In this document: piece after piece, positions 27,188 to 35,778 of the stretch
Numbering within the stretch: position 1 is the first letter of the stretch
How the letters are laid out: the number at the start of each line of letters is the position of its first letter
Assembly (NCBI GenBank): GCA_964603935.1
Contig: CAZRWL010000002.1
Location: 1-64,000, forward strand
DNA: 64,000 bases
Direction: 5' to 3'
Source of the DNA: GWB1-37-8 sp964603935
Lineage (GTDB): Bacteria > Patescibacteriota > Microgenomatia > Levybacterales > UBA12049
The notes under the pieces: model-generated
Seen by the model: only the letters and a program-made list of their open reading frames with translations
What the model was told of the DNA's origin: nothing
The model's database searches: none
Program-made: the position numbers and the translations under genes

Positions 27188-28087
27188 ATGAAACAGTTGG
27201 ATTTATCAATTGTCATATGTAACTACAACACGAGAAACATTTTAAAAAATACACTTTCCTCTATATATGAATACTCAAAGACCATTACTTTTGAAATAAT
27301 TATAGTCGATGACAGATCAACAGACGGGTCATCAGAAATGGTTAGAAACTATTTTCCCAAAGTTAGAGTTTGGAAAAATGCTAAAAATTTCGGCTATAGC
27401 AAGAGTTGCAACATAGGAACCAAGCTTGCCAAAGGCAAATACATTCTCCAATTAAATTCAGACGTAAATTTTACCAAAAATACCAACATAAAATTAGCTA
27501 TAGAATTTATGAACAATAATCCAAATGCAGGTATTTGCGGCTGCAAAATATTAAGGCGCGATGGCTCATTGGATTTGGCTTGTAGGCATGCTCTGCCAAC
27601 CATAAAAAATTCTTTATTTCAACCTTTTAGTTTGTATAAATTACTTCCTAAAGTTAGATCGACAAACTACTACATGACATATCTTCCTGATGACCGAATT
27701 GCAAAAGTAGGAGGTTTAGGTGCGTTCATGATTGTAAGAAAAGATTTAATAAGAGACATAGGATATTTAGACGAAAAATTCTTTATTTATTGCGAAGATA
27801 CTGATTATTGCTATAGAGCGATAAAAGCAGGATGGGATATATATTACTTTCCAAAAGTTGAAGTTGTACACATGCACGGAGGAACAACCAAGCAACTCAA
27901 AACAAAAGCTTTGTTGTTCTTCCATAAAGGAGTTTTCTTGTTCTATAGAAAACATTTCGCAAGCAAAAATTTTTTCTTATTAAATTTCATAGTTTACGCG
28001 GGAATCTCAATAAGATTAATTATATTTTTAACAGTAGAGCTGATAATGCATTTCAAGCAAAAAATTAGAAAAACTACAAATGACTGA
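27188..28087 (+). CDS. GT2 glycosyltransferase, rhamnosyltransferase-like
   Basis: A 299-residue enzyme with SIVICNYNTRNILKNTLSSI at the start, VDDRSTDGS, LQLNSDVNF (metal motif), and KVGGLGAFMIVRKDLI plus FFIYCEDTDYCYR, a set typical of WbbL-type rhamnosyltransferases. A C-terminal hydrophobic helix (about 262-285) may tether it to the membrane. It begins a four-gene plus-strand operon and overlaps the next gene by 8 nt (ATGACTGA). Confidence 0.8.
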   Translation: MKQLDLSIVICNYNTRNILKNTLSSIYEYSKTITFEIIIVDDRSTDGSSEMVRNYFPKVRVWKNAKNFGYSKSCNIGTKLAKGKYILQLNSDVNFTKNTNIKLAIEFMNNNPNAGICGCKILRRDGSLDLACRHALPTIKNSLFQPFSLYKLLPKVRSTNYYMTYLPDDRIAKVGGLGAFMIVRKDLIRDIGYLDEKFFIYCEDTDYCYRAIKAGWDIYYFPKVEVVHMHGGTTKQLKTKALLFFHKGVFLFYRKHFASKNFFLLNFIVYAGISIRLIIFLTVELIMHFKQKIRKTTND

Positions 28088-29831
28088 TCCATACAAAATG
28101 ATATTTATTAATCTCATTGCCTCATTAGTATTGCTGTTATCATTATTTTCCTACAGATTCATATATCCCAAGAAAAATATAAATTTGCTATTACTTCTTG
28201 TATTAATTAGTCTAATTCCCCTAATAAGCGTATTGAGAAAAGGAACTTACGAGAGCGGGGACTTAACCATACACACTCAATTCCTGATGTCTTTTTATGA
28301 ATCCCTTAGAGACGGTAATTTTATACCCCGCTGGAGCAGTCAAATAATTTATGGCTATGGTTACCCCCTCTTTATCTTCGCGTATCCTCTGCCCTATTAT
28401 CTAGGATCATTTTTTCATTTTTTAGGCTTTAATTTTGTTGATAGTTTAAAAATTGTTTTGGCTTCATCCTTTATATTATCAGGCATAACAATGTACCTAT
28501 TCATAAAAGAAGAGTTAAAAAATAAACTCTCAGCATTTGTTGCAGCGTTAACCTATATTTTCGCGCCTTACCACCTCATTGATTTACATTTTAGAGCAGC
28601 AATTGGAGAAGTAATAGCTTTTTCTATTCTTCCTCTTTGTTTTTTTACAATAAAGAAGATTTCAAATCACTTATCCCTAAAATGGTTTTCATTATCCGCA
28701 ACAAGCTTCGCACTTCTTATCCTCTCTCATCAAGCTATTTCATTAACGCTTTTACCTTTTATTGTTATTTATTGCATTTATTTATGGGCTATTAAAAACA
28801 GGAAAAAATTTAAAGATATTTTTTATCCAATTTTTTCTATTGTTTTTGGAATTCTTTTATCCTCTTTTTATTGGCTGCCTGTAATACTAGAGTCGAAATA
28901 CATTAATTTATTAACTAACGGAACAATATCATTTATTAAGCTCAATGAAATTGTTTATTCTCCATGGAAAGCGGGGCTTTTATTTCAAGGACCACACGGA
29001 GAATTATCTTTCATGCTTGGTTATGCCCAGTGGATTATTATAGTTTTTTCTGTAATTTTATTGCTTAAAAATAAAATTAATCCTGACAAAAGAACATTGT
29101 ACTTAATTTCTCTAATTTCTTTTTCCATCCTGCTTGCTATGACTCAGTCTTTTTCCAAACCAATATGGATGAGCATTCCCCTTCTTAGGGGGTTTCAATA
29201 TTCATTCAGAATGCTCCTGTTAACTTCTTTTTTTGTTTCGATAATTGCAGGCATAACAGTAAAAAATATTTCCAATAGGTTATTTCTTATTGCATTATGC
29301 TTCTTAATAATATTTTCAACTGTTCTCAATTGGGGGAACAGAAAAACTCTTCCCCAGTTAGACGAGGTCGCTATTCAACTCAACTTTCCAAATTCAATAA
29401 CAAAATTAGGCGAAGGCACAACCATTTGGGTCGACTCTAATAAATTTTCTTCAAATCAAAGAACTGTTCCTCATATAATTACTCTTCAAGGTAAAGCCGA
29501 AATTATTGAAAAACAGAGAAGTTCCGTAAGACACGAATATTTAATTAAAGTTTTTTCTCGAAACACTCAATTCAAAGAAAATACTTTATATTTTCCGGGC
29601 TGGAATGTAAAAGTTGACAATCAATATTACCCTATTAATTTTACTTCCAAATTATCACCGGGAATAATAAATTTTACTCTGAATGAAGGAGTATACAAGG
29701 TAGAAATAATTTTTGTGAATACGCAAGTCAGATTTTTTTCGAATCTATTGAGCAGTTTCTCGTTCTTCACCTTAGCGCTACTATCCTTAATCTTTCTGTT
29801 TAGGAAAAGGCGTAAAAATATTCTGGTATAA
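28080..29831 (+). CDS. PTPS-related polytopic membrane protein
   Basis: A 583-residue protein with about 12 hydrophobic helices. The loop after the second helix (SGDLTIHTQFLMSFYESLRD, near 57-76) and GYGYPLFIFAYPLPYYLGS match the membrane family named after 6-pyruvoyl-tetrahydropterin synthase similarity, which has a GT-C-like layout. A soluble C-terminal module (about 430-555) ends with YFPGWNVKVDNQYYPI, as in YfhO-like proteins, then a last helix. A role in glycan transfer is inferred from this likeness and the location. Confidence 0.68.
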   Translation: MTDPYKMIFINLIASLVLLLSLFSYRFIYPKKNINLLLLLVLISLIPLISVLRKGTYESGDLTIHTQFLMSFYESLRDGNFIPRWSSQIIYGYGYPLFIFAYPLPYYLGSFFHFLGFNFVDSLKIVLASSFILSGITMYLFIKEELKNKLSAFVAALTYIFAPYHLIDLHFRAAIGEVIAFSILPLCFFTIKKISNHLSLKWFSLSATSFALLILSHQAISLTLLPFIVIYCIYLWAIKNRKKFKDIFYPIFSIVFGILLSSFYWLPVILESKYINLLTNGTISFIKLNEIVYSPWKAGLLFQGPHGELSFMLGYAQWIIIVFSVILLLKNKINPDKRTLYLISLISFSILLAMTQSFSKPIWMSIPLLRGFQYSFRMLLLTSFFVSIIAGITVKNISNRLFLIALCFLIIFSTVLNWGNRKTLPQLDEVAIQLNFPNSITKLGEGTTIWVDSNKFSSNQRTVPHIITLQGKAEIIEKQRSSVRHEYLIKVFSRNTQFKENTLYFPGWNVKVDNQYYPINFTSKLSPGIINFTLNEGVYKVEIIFVNTQVRFFSNLLSSFSFFTLALLSLIFLFRKRRKNILV

Positions 29832-29842
29832 TCCAATCATCT

Positions 29843-30673
29843 ATGGCAAGAGTAAACCCTAAAATTTATGATAAAGAATACTACCTAAACATATGTCTTG
29901 GATCTGCTGAATTTAAAAAAAATAAGGGTAAATATATACATCCAACTTGGGAAAATTATTTAAAAGACCTGCCAATAAATAAAGATTCTAAAATACTTGA
30001 TGTTGGATGCGGCAGAGGGGATATCGCAATTCATCTAGCCAAAAAAGCAAAGCTTGTTATCGGAATCGACTACTCTAAAGATGGGATATCCATAGCAAAT
30101 AAAATAAGAGAAGGACTTGATAAATCCATACAAAAGAAAACTAAATTCAAGATAATGGACATAAAAAAAATATATTTCCCCAATAATTACTTTGATACTG
30201 TAATTTGCATAGATGTTCTTGAACATTTATATAAAACAGAAGCTGAAAAAGCCATGCAAGAAATTTCAAGGGTGCTCAAGAAAAATGGAACCCTTTTTGT
30301 TCATACAGGGCCAAATAAAATTTTATATGACATAGTTTATAAATGGTATGTTCTGCCACTAAACAGACTTCTTACAAAACTTGATCAAATATTTAAAAGA
30401 AGAAAATATAACCCCCTTCCAAGCGATCCCCGAATTCCAATTGAAAAGATACAGCATGTCAACGAACCAACATACTTCTATCTTAAAAAACTGTTTAAAA
30501 AACATAACTTTGAAGGAAAACTACAAGTTAAGATAGGATATTTAAAGCCTGTAAGAAGCCTGAGAACTCATATTTACAATGCAATAATCGCCATGTACCC
30601 ATTGTCTAAAATCTACCCTCTAAATACTCTTTTTGGATGGGCTTTTATTGCTGAACTAAAAAAATCCAAATGA
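29843..30673 (+). CDS. Class I SAM-dependent methyltransferase
   Basis: A 276-residue Rossmann methyltransferase. Motif I is KILDVGCGRGDIAIHLA (near 51-67), motif II GIDYSKDGI, and the post-core VICIDVLEHLYK. The region after about 150 is basic and specific to this branch. Substrate unknown; the location between a glycan membrane protein and a sugar O-methyltransferase suggests a sugar or lipid-linked glycan. It overlaps the next gene by 4 nt. Confidence 0.8.
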   Translation: MARVNPKIYDKEYYLNICLGSAEFKKNKGKYIHPTWENYLKDLPINKDSKILDVGCGRGDIAIHLAKKAKLVIGIDYSKDGISIANKIREGLDKSIQKKTKFKIMDIKKIYFPNNYFDTVICIDVLEHLYKTEAEKAMQEISRVLKKNGTLFVHTGPNKILYDIVYKWYVLPLNRLLTKLDQIFKRRKYNPLPSDPRIPIEKIQHVNEPTYFYLKKLFKKHNFEGKLQVKIGYLKPVRSLRTHIYNAIIAMYPLSKIYPLNTLFGWAFIAELKKSK

Positions 30674-31710
30674 CAAACAGAAAAGTTCTTAAAGAGATGA
30701 TAGCGGAACTAAAAAAAGCTCCTCCGATTTATCATCCATCTGATTTTTGGATAAAGCTAAACAAATTACACAACAGGCAGCTGCTATATGCCGGCTTTAA
30801 TAATTTTAAAAGATCCATTATTGTACATTATTTTAATTGGAAAATTTTGCGTATCATCAGGGATCAATTTCTACCCATGTTTTCGGAGCTTGCTAAAGGA
30901 AATTTTAAACCTATATTAAGCAGCACATTTAATAATCCCAAATCGAAATTCCGTCCCTACACAACATCTTTTAATCCCATATCCGCATTCATATATAAAG
31001 TTCATGTATCTGCTTTAAAAGATTATGTTTATCGCAAAGATAAGCTAAAATTATTGGACCGCCTTACCGAACCTCCCATTGGCAACCCTTTTCTTGTTAT
31101 TTATAATAATAAGGAAATTTCTCAGGATTTATCTAACTCCGTGCACGAATTTTATAGCATAACAGAAAAAGTGCACATGCAAAAAATAAGGAATATAGCA
31201 GAAATAGGCGCCGGATACGGCAGATTGGCATATGTATTCTTAAACGCACAGCCTAAAGCTTCGTACTGCATCATCGATATTCCCCCTGCCCTCTTCATAG
31301 CTCAAGAATACCTTTCAAGAATATTTCCAAAAGAGAAAATTTTCCGCTTCAGACCATTCTCATCATTTAAGGAAATAAAAGAAGAGTTTGAAGCATCCCG
31401 AATTAAATTTATCATGGCCCATCAAATAGAGCTTTTGCCAGATAAATATTTCGACCTTATGATCACAATCAGCTCACTACACGAAATGACCAGGGAACAA
31501 ATTAGAAATTATCTTAATCAGGTCAACCGCTTAAGCAATGGATATTTTTATACCAAACAATGGATAATATCTTACGCAAAAGATAATTTCAGAATAAGAG
31601 AAAACGAATATCCGATACCTAAAAACTGGTCTGCAGTTTATAAGCATAGACATCCTATTCAAAGATTTTTTTTTGAAGCGCTTTACAAAATAAATAAGAC
31701 AAAGTTATAA
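30670..31710 (+). CDS. Putative sugar O-methyltransferase
   Basis: A 346-residue protein. The SAM motif is NIAEIGAGYGRLAYVFL (near 173-189), followed by YCIIDIPPALFIAQEYLS, a pattern I associate with the putative sugar O-methyltransferase family found in surface-glycan loci. The first 120 residues are a basic helical segment with PIGNPFLV leading into the core. It ends the plus-strand operon and overlaps the convergent gene ending at 31705 by 6 nt. Confidence 0.7.
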   Translation: MTNRKVLKEMIAELKKAPPIYHPSDFWIKLNKLHNRQLLYAGFNNFKRSIIVHYFNWKILRIIRDQFLPMFSELAKGNFKPILSSTFNNPKSKFRPYTTSFNPISAFIYKVHVSALKDYVYRKDKLKLLDRLTEPPIGNPFLVIYNNKEISQDLSNSVHEFYSITEKVHMQKIRNIAEIGAGYGRLAYVFLNAQPKASYCIIDIPPALFIAQEYLSRIFPKEKIFRFRPFSSFKEIKEEFEASRIKFIMAHQIELLPDKYFDLMITISSLHEMTREQIRNYLNQVNRLSNGYFYTKQWIISYAKDNFRIRENEYPIPKNWSAVYKHRHPIQRFFFEALYKINKTKL

Positions 31711-32940
31711 AATTTTTAATCGGGGAAAGGGTACAATAATTTTAGCATTCGGCTTTTTTAGATTTTTAATCTTTTTCATTATTGCATCTTTGTATGTCCA
31801 TGCAAGAAGAACGAAATAATCAACGCTGTTATCGCTCTTGAGCTTATCCTCGGAAGTTATTGGAATATGAACGCCCGGCATAAACCTGTTTTGTTTGTAA
31901 GAAGTTGAATCCGTTATGTATGAGATAACCGTATGATCAATTCCCGTAAAGTTTAACAATATTACGCTTTTTGCAGGTGCGCCAATCCCAATTATCGTCT
32001 TGTTTTCTTTTCTTAAGCTAACAAGCATATTCCTAAAATCTTTTTTAAATTTAAGTGCGCTGAAAACAAAATTTTCATATGCTTTTGCCTTATTTATCTT
32101 CATATCTTTTTCTTTTTTAAGAATATTTAGCAGTCTTTTTGCCTTAACCTTAACGCTGTCTCTATTTTTCACAAAAACTCTGATAGATCCCCCATGATTG
32201 TCTATTTCTTGCGCGTCATATATCTCTAAATCGTTTGACATAAAAAGGTGTTCCAGGGAAGTTAAAGAAAAATATGAGTAATGCTCATGATAAATAGAAT
32301 CAAAAGTTTTTTTCGATATCATTTTCGGCAAATACCCAACTTCCATAACAAATGAGCCATTCCTACTAAGCAGGTTTTTAACCCCTTTTACAAAATCATG
32401 AAGATCGATAATCTGAGCTAAGGTATTTGTAGCCGTTATCAAATCAAAACTCCCTTTATTCTTAAGTATATTTCTAGAAAGTTTTTCTGTAAAAAAATCA
32501 GAAACAACTTCTATGCCCTCTTTCTTAGTTTGCTCCATTATATTTTTTGCAGGATCAACACCTAGAACATTTACTCCTTCTTTTTTTAGAAAAGACAGCA
32601 TTGTGCCATCATTACATCCTATATCTAATACTCTTGATTTATCATTAAGTTCAAACTTTGCTTTACAAATTTTAGCCAATGATTGCAAATGCTCTTTGAG
32701 AGGCATCGAGGTTGAAGATATGTAATGATATGTGGAAAATAACTTATCTGCATTAACTATCGTATCTATTTGACCTAATCCGCAATTTTCACAAATACAA
32801 AAATTCAAGGGATATTTCTTCTCTTTTTTAGCTAATTCCTCTAAAGAGAGATAGTAATTAACCGCGGGAAATTTACCCAGCGACAAGACACTAATTATTT
32901 TAGACTTACAAATTCTACAATTTTCAACTTTCATATCCAA
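31705..32940 (-). CDS. Sugar C-methyltransferase-like protein (second copy)
   Basis: A 411-residue paralogue of the protein at 20447-21676. It has the zinc module (CRIC at 9-12, CENC near 50), the SAM motif RVLDIGCNDGTMLSFL, a conserved YHEHYSYFSL segment in the catalytic region, and the C-terminal GIGAPAKSVILLNF motif. The HEH...Y pattern is shared by both copies and by C-3 methyltransferases that work on keto-sugars. It overlaps the upstream GT4 gene by 10 nt. The two copies may act on different sugars. Confidence 0.8.
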   Translation of the reverse strand: MDMKVENCRICKSKIISVLSLGKFPAVNYYLSLEELAKKEKKYPLNFCICENCGLGQIDTIVNADKLFSTYHYISSTSMPLKEHLQSLAKICKAKFELNDKSRVLDIGCNDGTMLSFLKKEGVNVLGVDPAKNIMEQTKKEGIEVVSDFFTEKLSRNILKNKGSFDLITATNTLAQIIDLHDFVKGVKNLLSRNGSFVMEVGYLPKMISKKTFDSIYHEHYSYFSLTSLEHLFMSNDLEIYDAQEIDNHGGSIRVFVKNRDSVKVKAKRLLNILKKEKDMKINKAKAYENFVFSALKFKKDFRNMLVSLRKENKTIIGIGAPAKSVILLNFTGIDHTVISYITDSTSYKQNRFMPGVHIPITSEDKLKSDNSVDYFVLLAWTYKDAIMKKIKNLKKPNAKIIVPFPRLKIL

Positions 32941-33947
32941 AGCTTTAAGTACATATCAGTCACTTCATCCCAAGTATATTTTTTAACCCAAGCATAAGCA
33001 TTATTAATCATTTCATTCTTCTCTTTTGGATGTTTTAAAAAATAAAAAACCGATTCTGCAAGCTCACTCTCTAAGCCAAAAATATTAATAAATCTAGAAA
33101 AGGGTGCCATTCTTAAATAATCTTCTTTCAAGGGATTATCGTAAACTGCAAAGACAAGCCTTCCGGCAGCCATTGCCTCCAGAATTGATAAATATCTGGA
33201 CACAAACGCAAAATTATATTTAGAAAAATACTTTTCCGGTCTGCTCTGAAAACCTAAAACTTCAAAATTTTTTTCAAGTTCTTTTCTAAATTTTCCATCG
33301 CCTATTATTTTGAACTCAAAATCCGATATTTTTTTTCTTATTAACTTAACTGCGTCGGCGTAAGTTTTTATCCCGGTCTGCTCATCCAACCTGCCAATAA
33401 AAACTGCTGAGTTCTCATTTTTAATTTTTGACTTTTGATTTTTAATTTCGCCTACGCCGCCATAGGTAACATAGGCAGGCTTTGTTTTGTACCATTTGCT
33501 AATAAACTGCCCCACACAGATATTGCCATTAGACAGTCTCTCGGATAATTTATGCATAAAAACATGTTTTGATTTCAAAGGATAATCTTCGTAACCATGA
33601 AAAGTCGTATATGCTTTTTTAAATGGAAATAAAAACCTAAAGGGCAAATACCAGAAGAAAACATCATGACAATGAACGATATCTGTTTTTTTAATTAAAT
33701 CTATATTTTTAAGCAACCAAAACCAAATCCTAAATTTCTTAAACCAATTGTTTCCTCCAACCGGAATTCTATAAACATCAATTCCGTCAATATTCTCTTC
33801 TCCTGGAACAGCTTCGACCAACAATTCCTCCGTAATTATTTTTACCTTGTGTCCTTTCGAAATCAACCTTCTAGATATCTCCAAAACATGCTTTTCAACT
33901 CCGCCAATGTGGGGATAAAACAAACGGGAAAAGAATAAAATATTCAC
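32931..33947 (-). CDS. GT4 glycosyltransferase
   Basis: A 338-residue GT-B enzyme starting MNILFFSRLFYPHIGGVEKH, with AVFIGRLDEQTGI at the start of the donor domain and RYLSILEAMAAGRLVFAV as the donor-binding motif. The start codon is GTG at 33947, only 2 nt after the 3' end of tRNA-Val on the same strand, so tRNA 3' processing would leave a nearly leaderless mRNA. A 7-bp-period repeat (33418-33445) is inserted in frame and encodes a lysine/asparagine-rich stretch (KNQKSKIKNEN). Confidence 0.82.
   Translation of the reverse strand: MNILFFSRLFYPHIGGVEKHVLEISRRLISKGHKVKIITEELLVEAVPGEENIDGIDVYRIPVGGNNWFKKFRIWFWLLKNIDLIKKTDIVHCHDVFFWYLPFRFLFPFKKAYTTFHGYEDYPLKSKHVFMHKLSERLSNGNICVGQFISKWYKTKPAYVTYGGVGEIKNQKSKIKNENSAVFIGRLDEQTGIKTYADAVKLIRKKISDFEFKIIGDGKFRKELEKNFEVLGFQSRPEKYFSKYNFAFVSRYLSILEAMAAGRLVFAVYDNPLKEDYLRMAPFSRFINIFGLESELAESVFYFLKHPKEKNEMINNAYAWVKKYTWDEVTDMYLKLWI
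33418..33445. repeat. Heptamer-period repeat inside the GT4 gene
   Basis: Four imperfect 7-bp units on the plus strand: tttttaa, tttttga, cttttga, tttttaa. It lies at the junction of the two GT-B domains, a tolerant site. The same period occurs in ileS (37508), murE (59331) and rsmH (62532). Confidence 0.6.
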
Positions 33948-33949
33948 AG

Positions 33950-34021
33950 TGGACCCGAGAGGACTCGAACCTCTGACTTCTTCAATGTGAATGAAGCGTT
34001 CTACCGCTGAACCACGGGTCC
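33950..34021 (-). tRNA. tRNA-Val (anticodon CAC)
   Basis: Read on the minus strand: acceptor GGACCCG/CGGGTCC, D-stem GTTC/GAAC, anticodon stem CTTCA/TGAAG with loop TTCACAT (anticodon CAC), T-stem AGAGG/CCTCT around TTCGAGT, A73. All stems pair fully. CCA is not encoded. Its promoter, TTGTCA (34060-34055) and TAAAAT (34037-34032) with 17 bp between, ends 10 nt before the gene. Confidence 0.95.
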
Positions 34022-34031
34022 AAACACTATC

Positions 34032-34082
34032 ATTTTACAACATCTCCTCTTGATTGACAAAGAAAAGGAAATCATAGACAAT
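34032..34082. promoter_or_regulatory. Divergent promoters sharing their -35 boxes (tRNA-Val and lepB)
   Basis: Plus: TTGACA (34054-34059), 17 bp, GACAAT (34077-34082), leading to lepB at 34089. Minus: TTGTCA (34060-34055), 17 bp, TAAAAT (34037-34032), leading to tRNA-Val at 34021. The two -35 hexamers share five base pairs, so RNA polymerase cannot occupy both at once. Confidence 0.65.
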
Positions 34083-34088
34083 AAACTC

Positions 34089-34649
34089 ATGGAGTTTTTG
34101 AGAAAAACATACGCCTTTTTGATGGATACAGTCCAGACTCTTGTTCTAATTTCTGCTGCTTTTCTTGTTGTATACGTTTTTTTGTTCAGGCCATTTCAGG
34201 TTAGCGGAAATTCTATGCATCCGACATTCCTAAACAAAGAGTATATCCTGACCAATTTGATAACTTTGCGATTTGGCAAACCAAAATTAGGGGATGTTAT
34301 AGTATTCAAAGCTCCAAACGACCCGGAAAAAGATTATATAAAACGCGTAATAGGTATTCCAGGAGATACGGTTTTTATTAGGAATGGTGAAGTATATGTA
34401 AATAATAATTTGCTTAATGAACGCGCATACCTTCAGCCAACAGTCAAAACATACGGAGGGTCATTCCTCAAAGAAGAGCAATCGGTCACCGTACCAGCTG
34501 AATCTTATTTTGTAATAGGAGATAACCGTCCCGGCAGTTCCGACTCAAGGGAATGGGGATTTCTTCCTGCCAAAAATTTAATTGGACAATCCTTTTTTGT
34601 CTATTGGCCTTTGGACAAAATACAAGTAATTAAAAACCCTTATAGGTAG
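34089..34649 (+). CDS. lepB: Signal peptidase I
   Basis: Membrane serine protease that removes signal peptides from exported proteins. From the ATG at 34089 it is 186 residues: one N-terminal membrane helix (about 13-35), the catalytic serine in SGNSMHPTF (S42), the general-base lysine in DYIKRVIGIPGDTV (K85), and the last conserved box GDNRPGSSDSREWG. I chose 34089 over an in-frame TTG at 34050 because the promoter at 34054-34082 lies over the intervening codons and its -10 box ends 6 nt before this ATG, which predicts a leaderless mRNA. Confidence 0.92.
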   Translation: MEFLRKTYAFLMDTVQTLVLISAAFLVVYVFLFRPFQVSGNSMHPTFLNKEYILTNLITLRFGKPKLGDVIVFKAPNDPEKDYIKRVIGIPGDTVFIRNGEVYVNNNLLNERAYLQPTVKTYGGSFLKEEQSVTVPAESYFVIGDNRPGSSDSREWGFLPAKNLIGQSFFVYWPLDKIQVIKNPYR

Positions 34650-34655
34650 CATCCA

Positions 34656-35483
34656 TCATTCTCCGGACAGAATTTTGCTTATTGTCTTTATTTTAGGACC
34701 TGTAATCTCCACATCTCCGTTTACTTCAATTAATATTCTTGCTTTCTTGCTTGACTGAAAAATCGCAACCCTGTCAAGCTTGTATTTTTTGGCAATATTT
34801 TGCGCCATTAAATCCAACTCAGGAACCCAAAGCTTGTCTGTTACCGCGCGAGGCTCTCTTTTCTCAATCTCCCCTTTAACTTTTCTAGCCTCCTCTTCCG
34901 TTTGTCTGACAGTGCTATTTTCCCGAAGTATCCTTCTAAACAAATCGAGCATCAAATTCGTATCTCCAAGCGAAATAAGAGGACGGACATGCCCTTCCGT
35001 AATTACTCCTGCGACAAGAGCGTCTTTAATTGCATCGGGAAGAGACAATAATCTAATCGTATTTGAAACTGTAGGAGCGCTTTTCCCAACCCTTCTGGCA
35101 ACCTCATTTGTTCCCATACCAAATTCATCAATTAATCTTTTGTATGCAAGAGCTCTTTCGATTGGATTAAGGTCTTCTCTTTGGACATTCTCAACAATAG
35201 ACATTTCAAGCATGCCTTGAGGGGTAGTGTTTTTGACCACAACCGGCACTTTGGAAAGCCCCAAAATCTTCGCCGCTCTCCAACGCCTTTCCCCAGCGAT
35301 AATCTGATATCCTGCAGGCGTTCTGGCAACAACCAGAGGCTCAAGAATACCCTGTTCTCTTATTGAATCAACTAAGTCGTTCAGAGAAGCCGGCGCTATT
35401 ACTCCACGGGGCTGAAGAGGATTGGCTTGAAGCATGTTGATTTCAAGCTCATGAATTGTCTCGTTCGTATTAGTATTGTCCAT
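34656..35483 (-). CDS. parB: ParB/Spo0J family chromosome-partition protein
   Basis: CTP-dependent DNA clamp that loads at parS sites for chromosome segregation. The 275-residue protein has the N-terminal ParB domain with NPLQPRG and IAGERRWRAAK (CTP/arginine-rich motif), then the helix-turn-helix TNEVARRVGKSAPTVSNTIR and a C-terminal part smaller than usual. It follows rpmA by 9 nt on the same strand. No parA and no recognisable parS site are in the window. Confidence 0.88.
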   Translation of the reverse strand: MDNTNTNETIHELEINMLQANPLQPRGVIAPASLNDLVDSIREQGILEPLVVARTPAGYQIIAGERRWRAAKILGLSKVPVVVKNTTPQGMLEMSIVENVQREDLNPIERALAYKRLIDEFGMGTNEVARRVGKSAPTVSNTIRLLSLPDAIKDALVAGVITEGHVRPLISLGDTNLMLDLFRRILRENSTVRQTEEEARKVKGEIEKREPRAVTDKLWVPELDLMAQNIAKKYKLDRVAIFQSSKKARILIEVNGDVEITGPKIKTISKILSGE

Positions 35484-35492
35484 ACACAGTTG

Positions 35493-35747
35493 TTACTGCA
35501 GGCTTAGAACCTCCGCAATTCTCCTGCCTTTTGCAATTTTAAAATTTACAACACCGTCTCTTACGGCAAAAAGAGTGTAATCATTCCCCATAGAAACACC
35601 CTGTCCTGCAAAAAGTTTCGTTCCTTTCTGCCGTATAATAATATTGCCTTTTAGAATCTTAGCTCCTCCATATATCTTAACGCCGAGACGTTTTGACCTG
35701 GAGTCCCTATTTCCTTTTACCGAACCTTGTGCTTTTGTATGAGCCAT
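35493..35747 (-). CDS. rpmA: Ribosomal protein bL27
   Basis: Large-subunit protein near the peptidyl-transferase centre, 84 residues. The N-terminus reads MAHTKAQGSVKGNRDSRSKR, close to the usual AHKKGGGSTKNGRDS start, and the body has GVKIYGGAKILKGNIIIRQ and GTKLFAGQGVSMGNDYTLFA. No N-terminal propeptide of the Firmicutes type is present. It follows rplU after 31 bp, the standard gene pair. Confidence 0.95.
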   Translation of the reverse strand: MAHTKAQGSVKGNRDSRSKRLGVKIYGGAKILKGNIIIRQKGTKLFAGQGVSMGNDYTLFAVRDGVVNFKIAKGRRIAEVLSLQ

Positions 35748-35778
35748 ATTGTTGTCGTGAAAACTATTTTATATTACG

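Noticed and set aside
34050..34088. TTG start for lepB at 34050
   Set aside because: The promoter covers this stretch, so it is probably not transcribed.
34656..35483. parS sites near parB
   Set aside because: I found no sequence near the TGTTTCACGTGAAACA consensus in the window.
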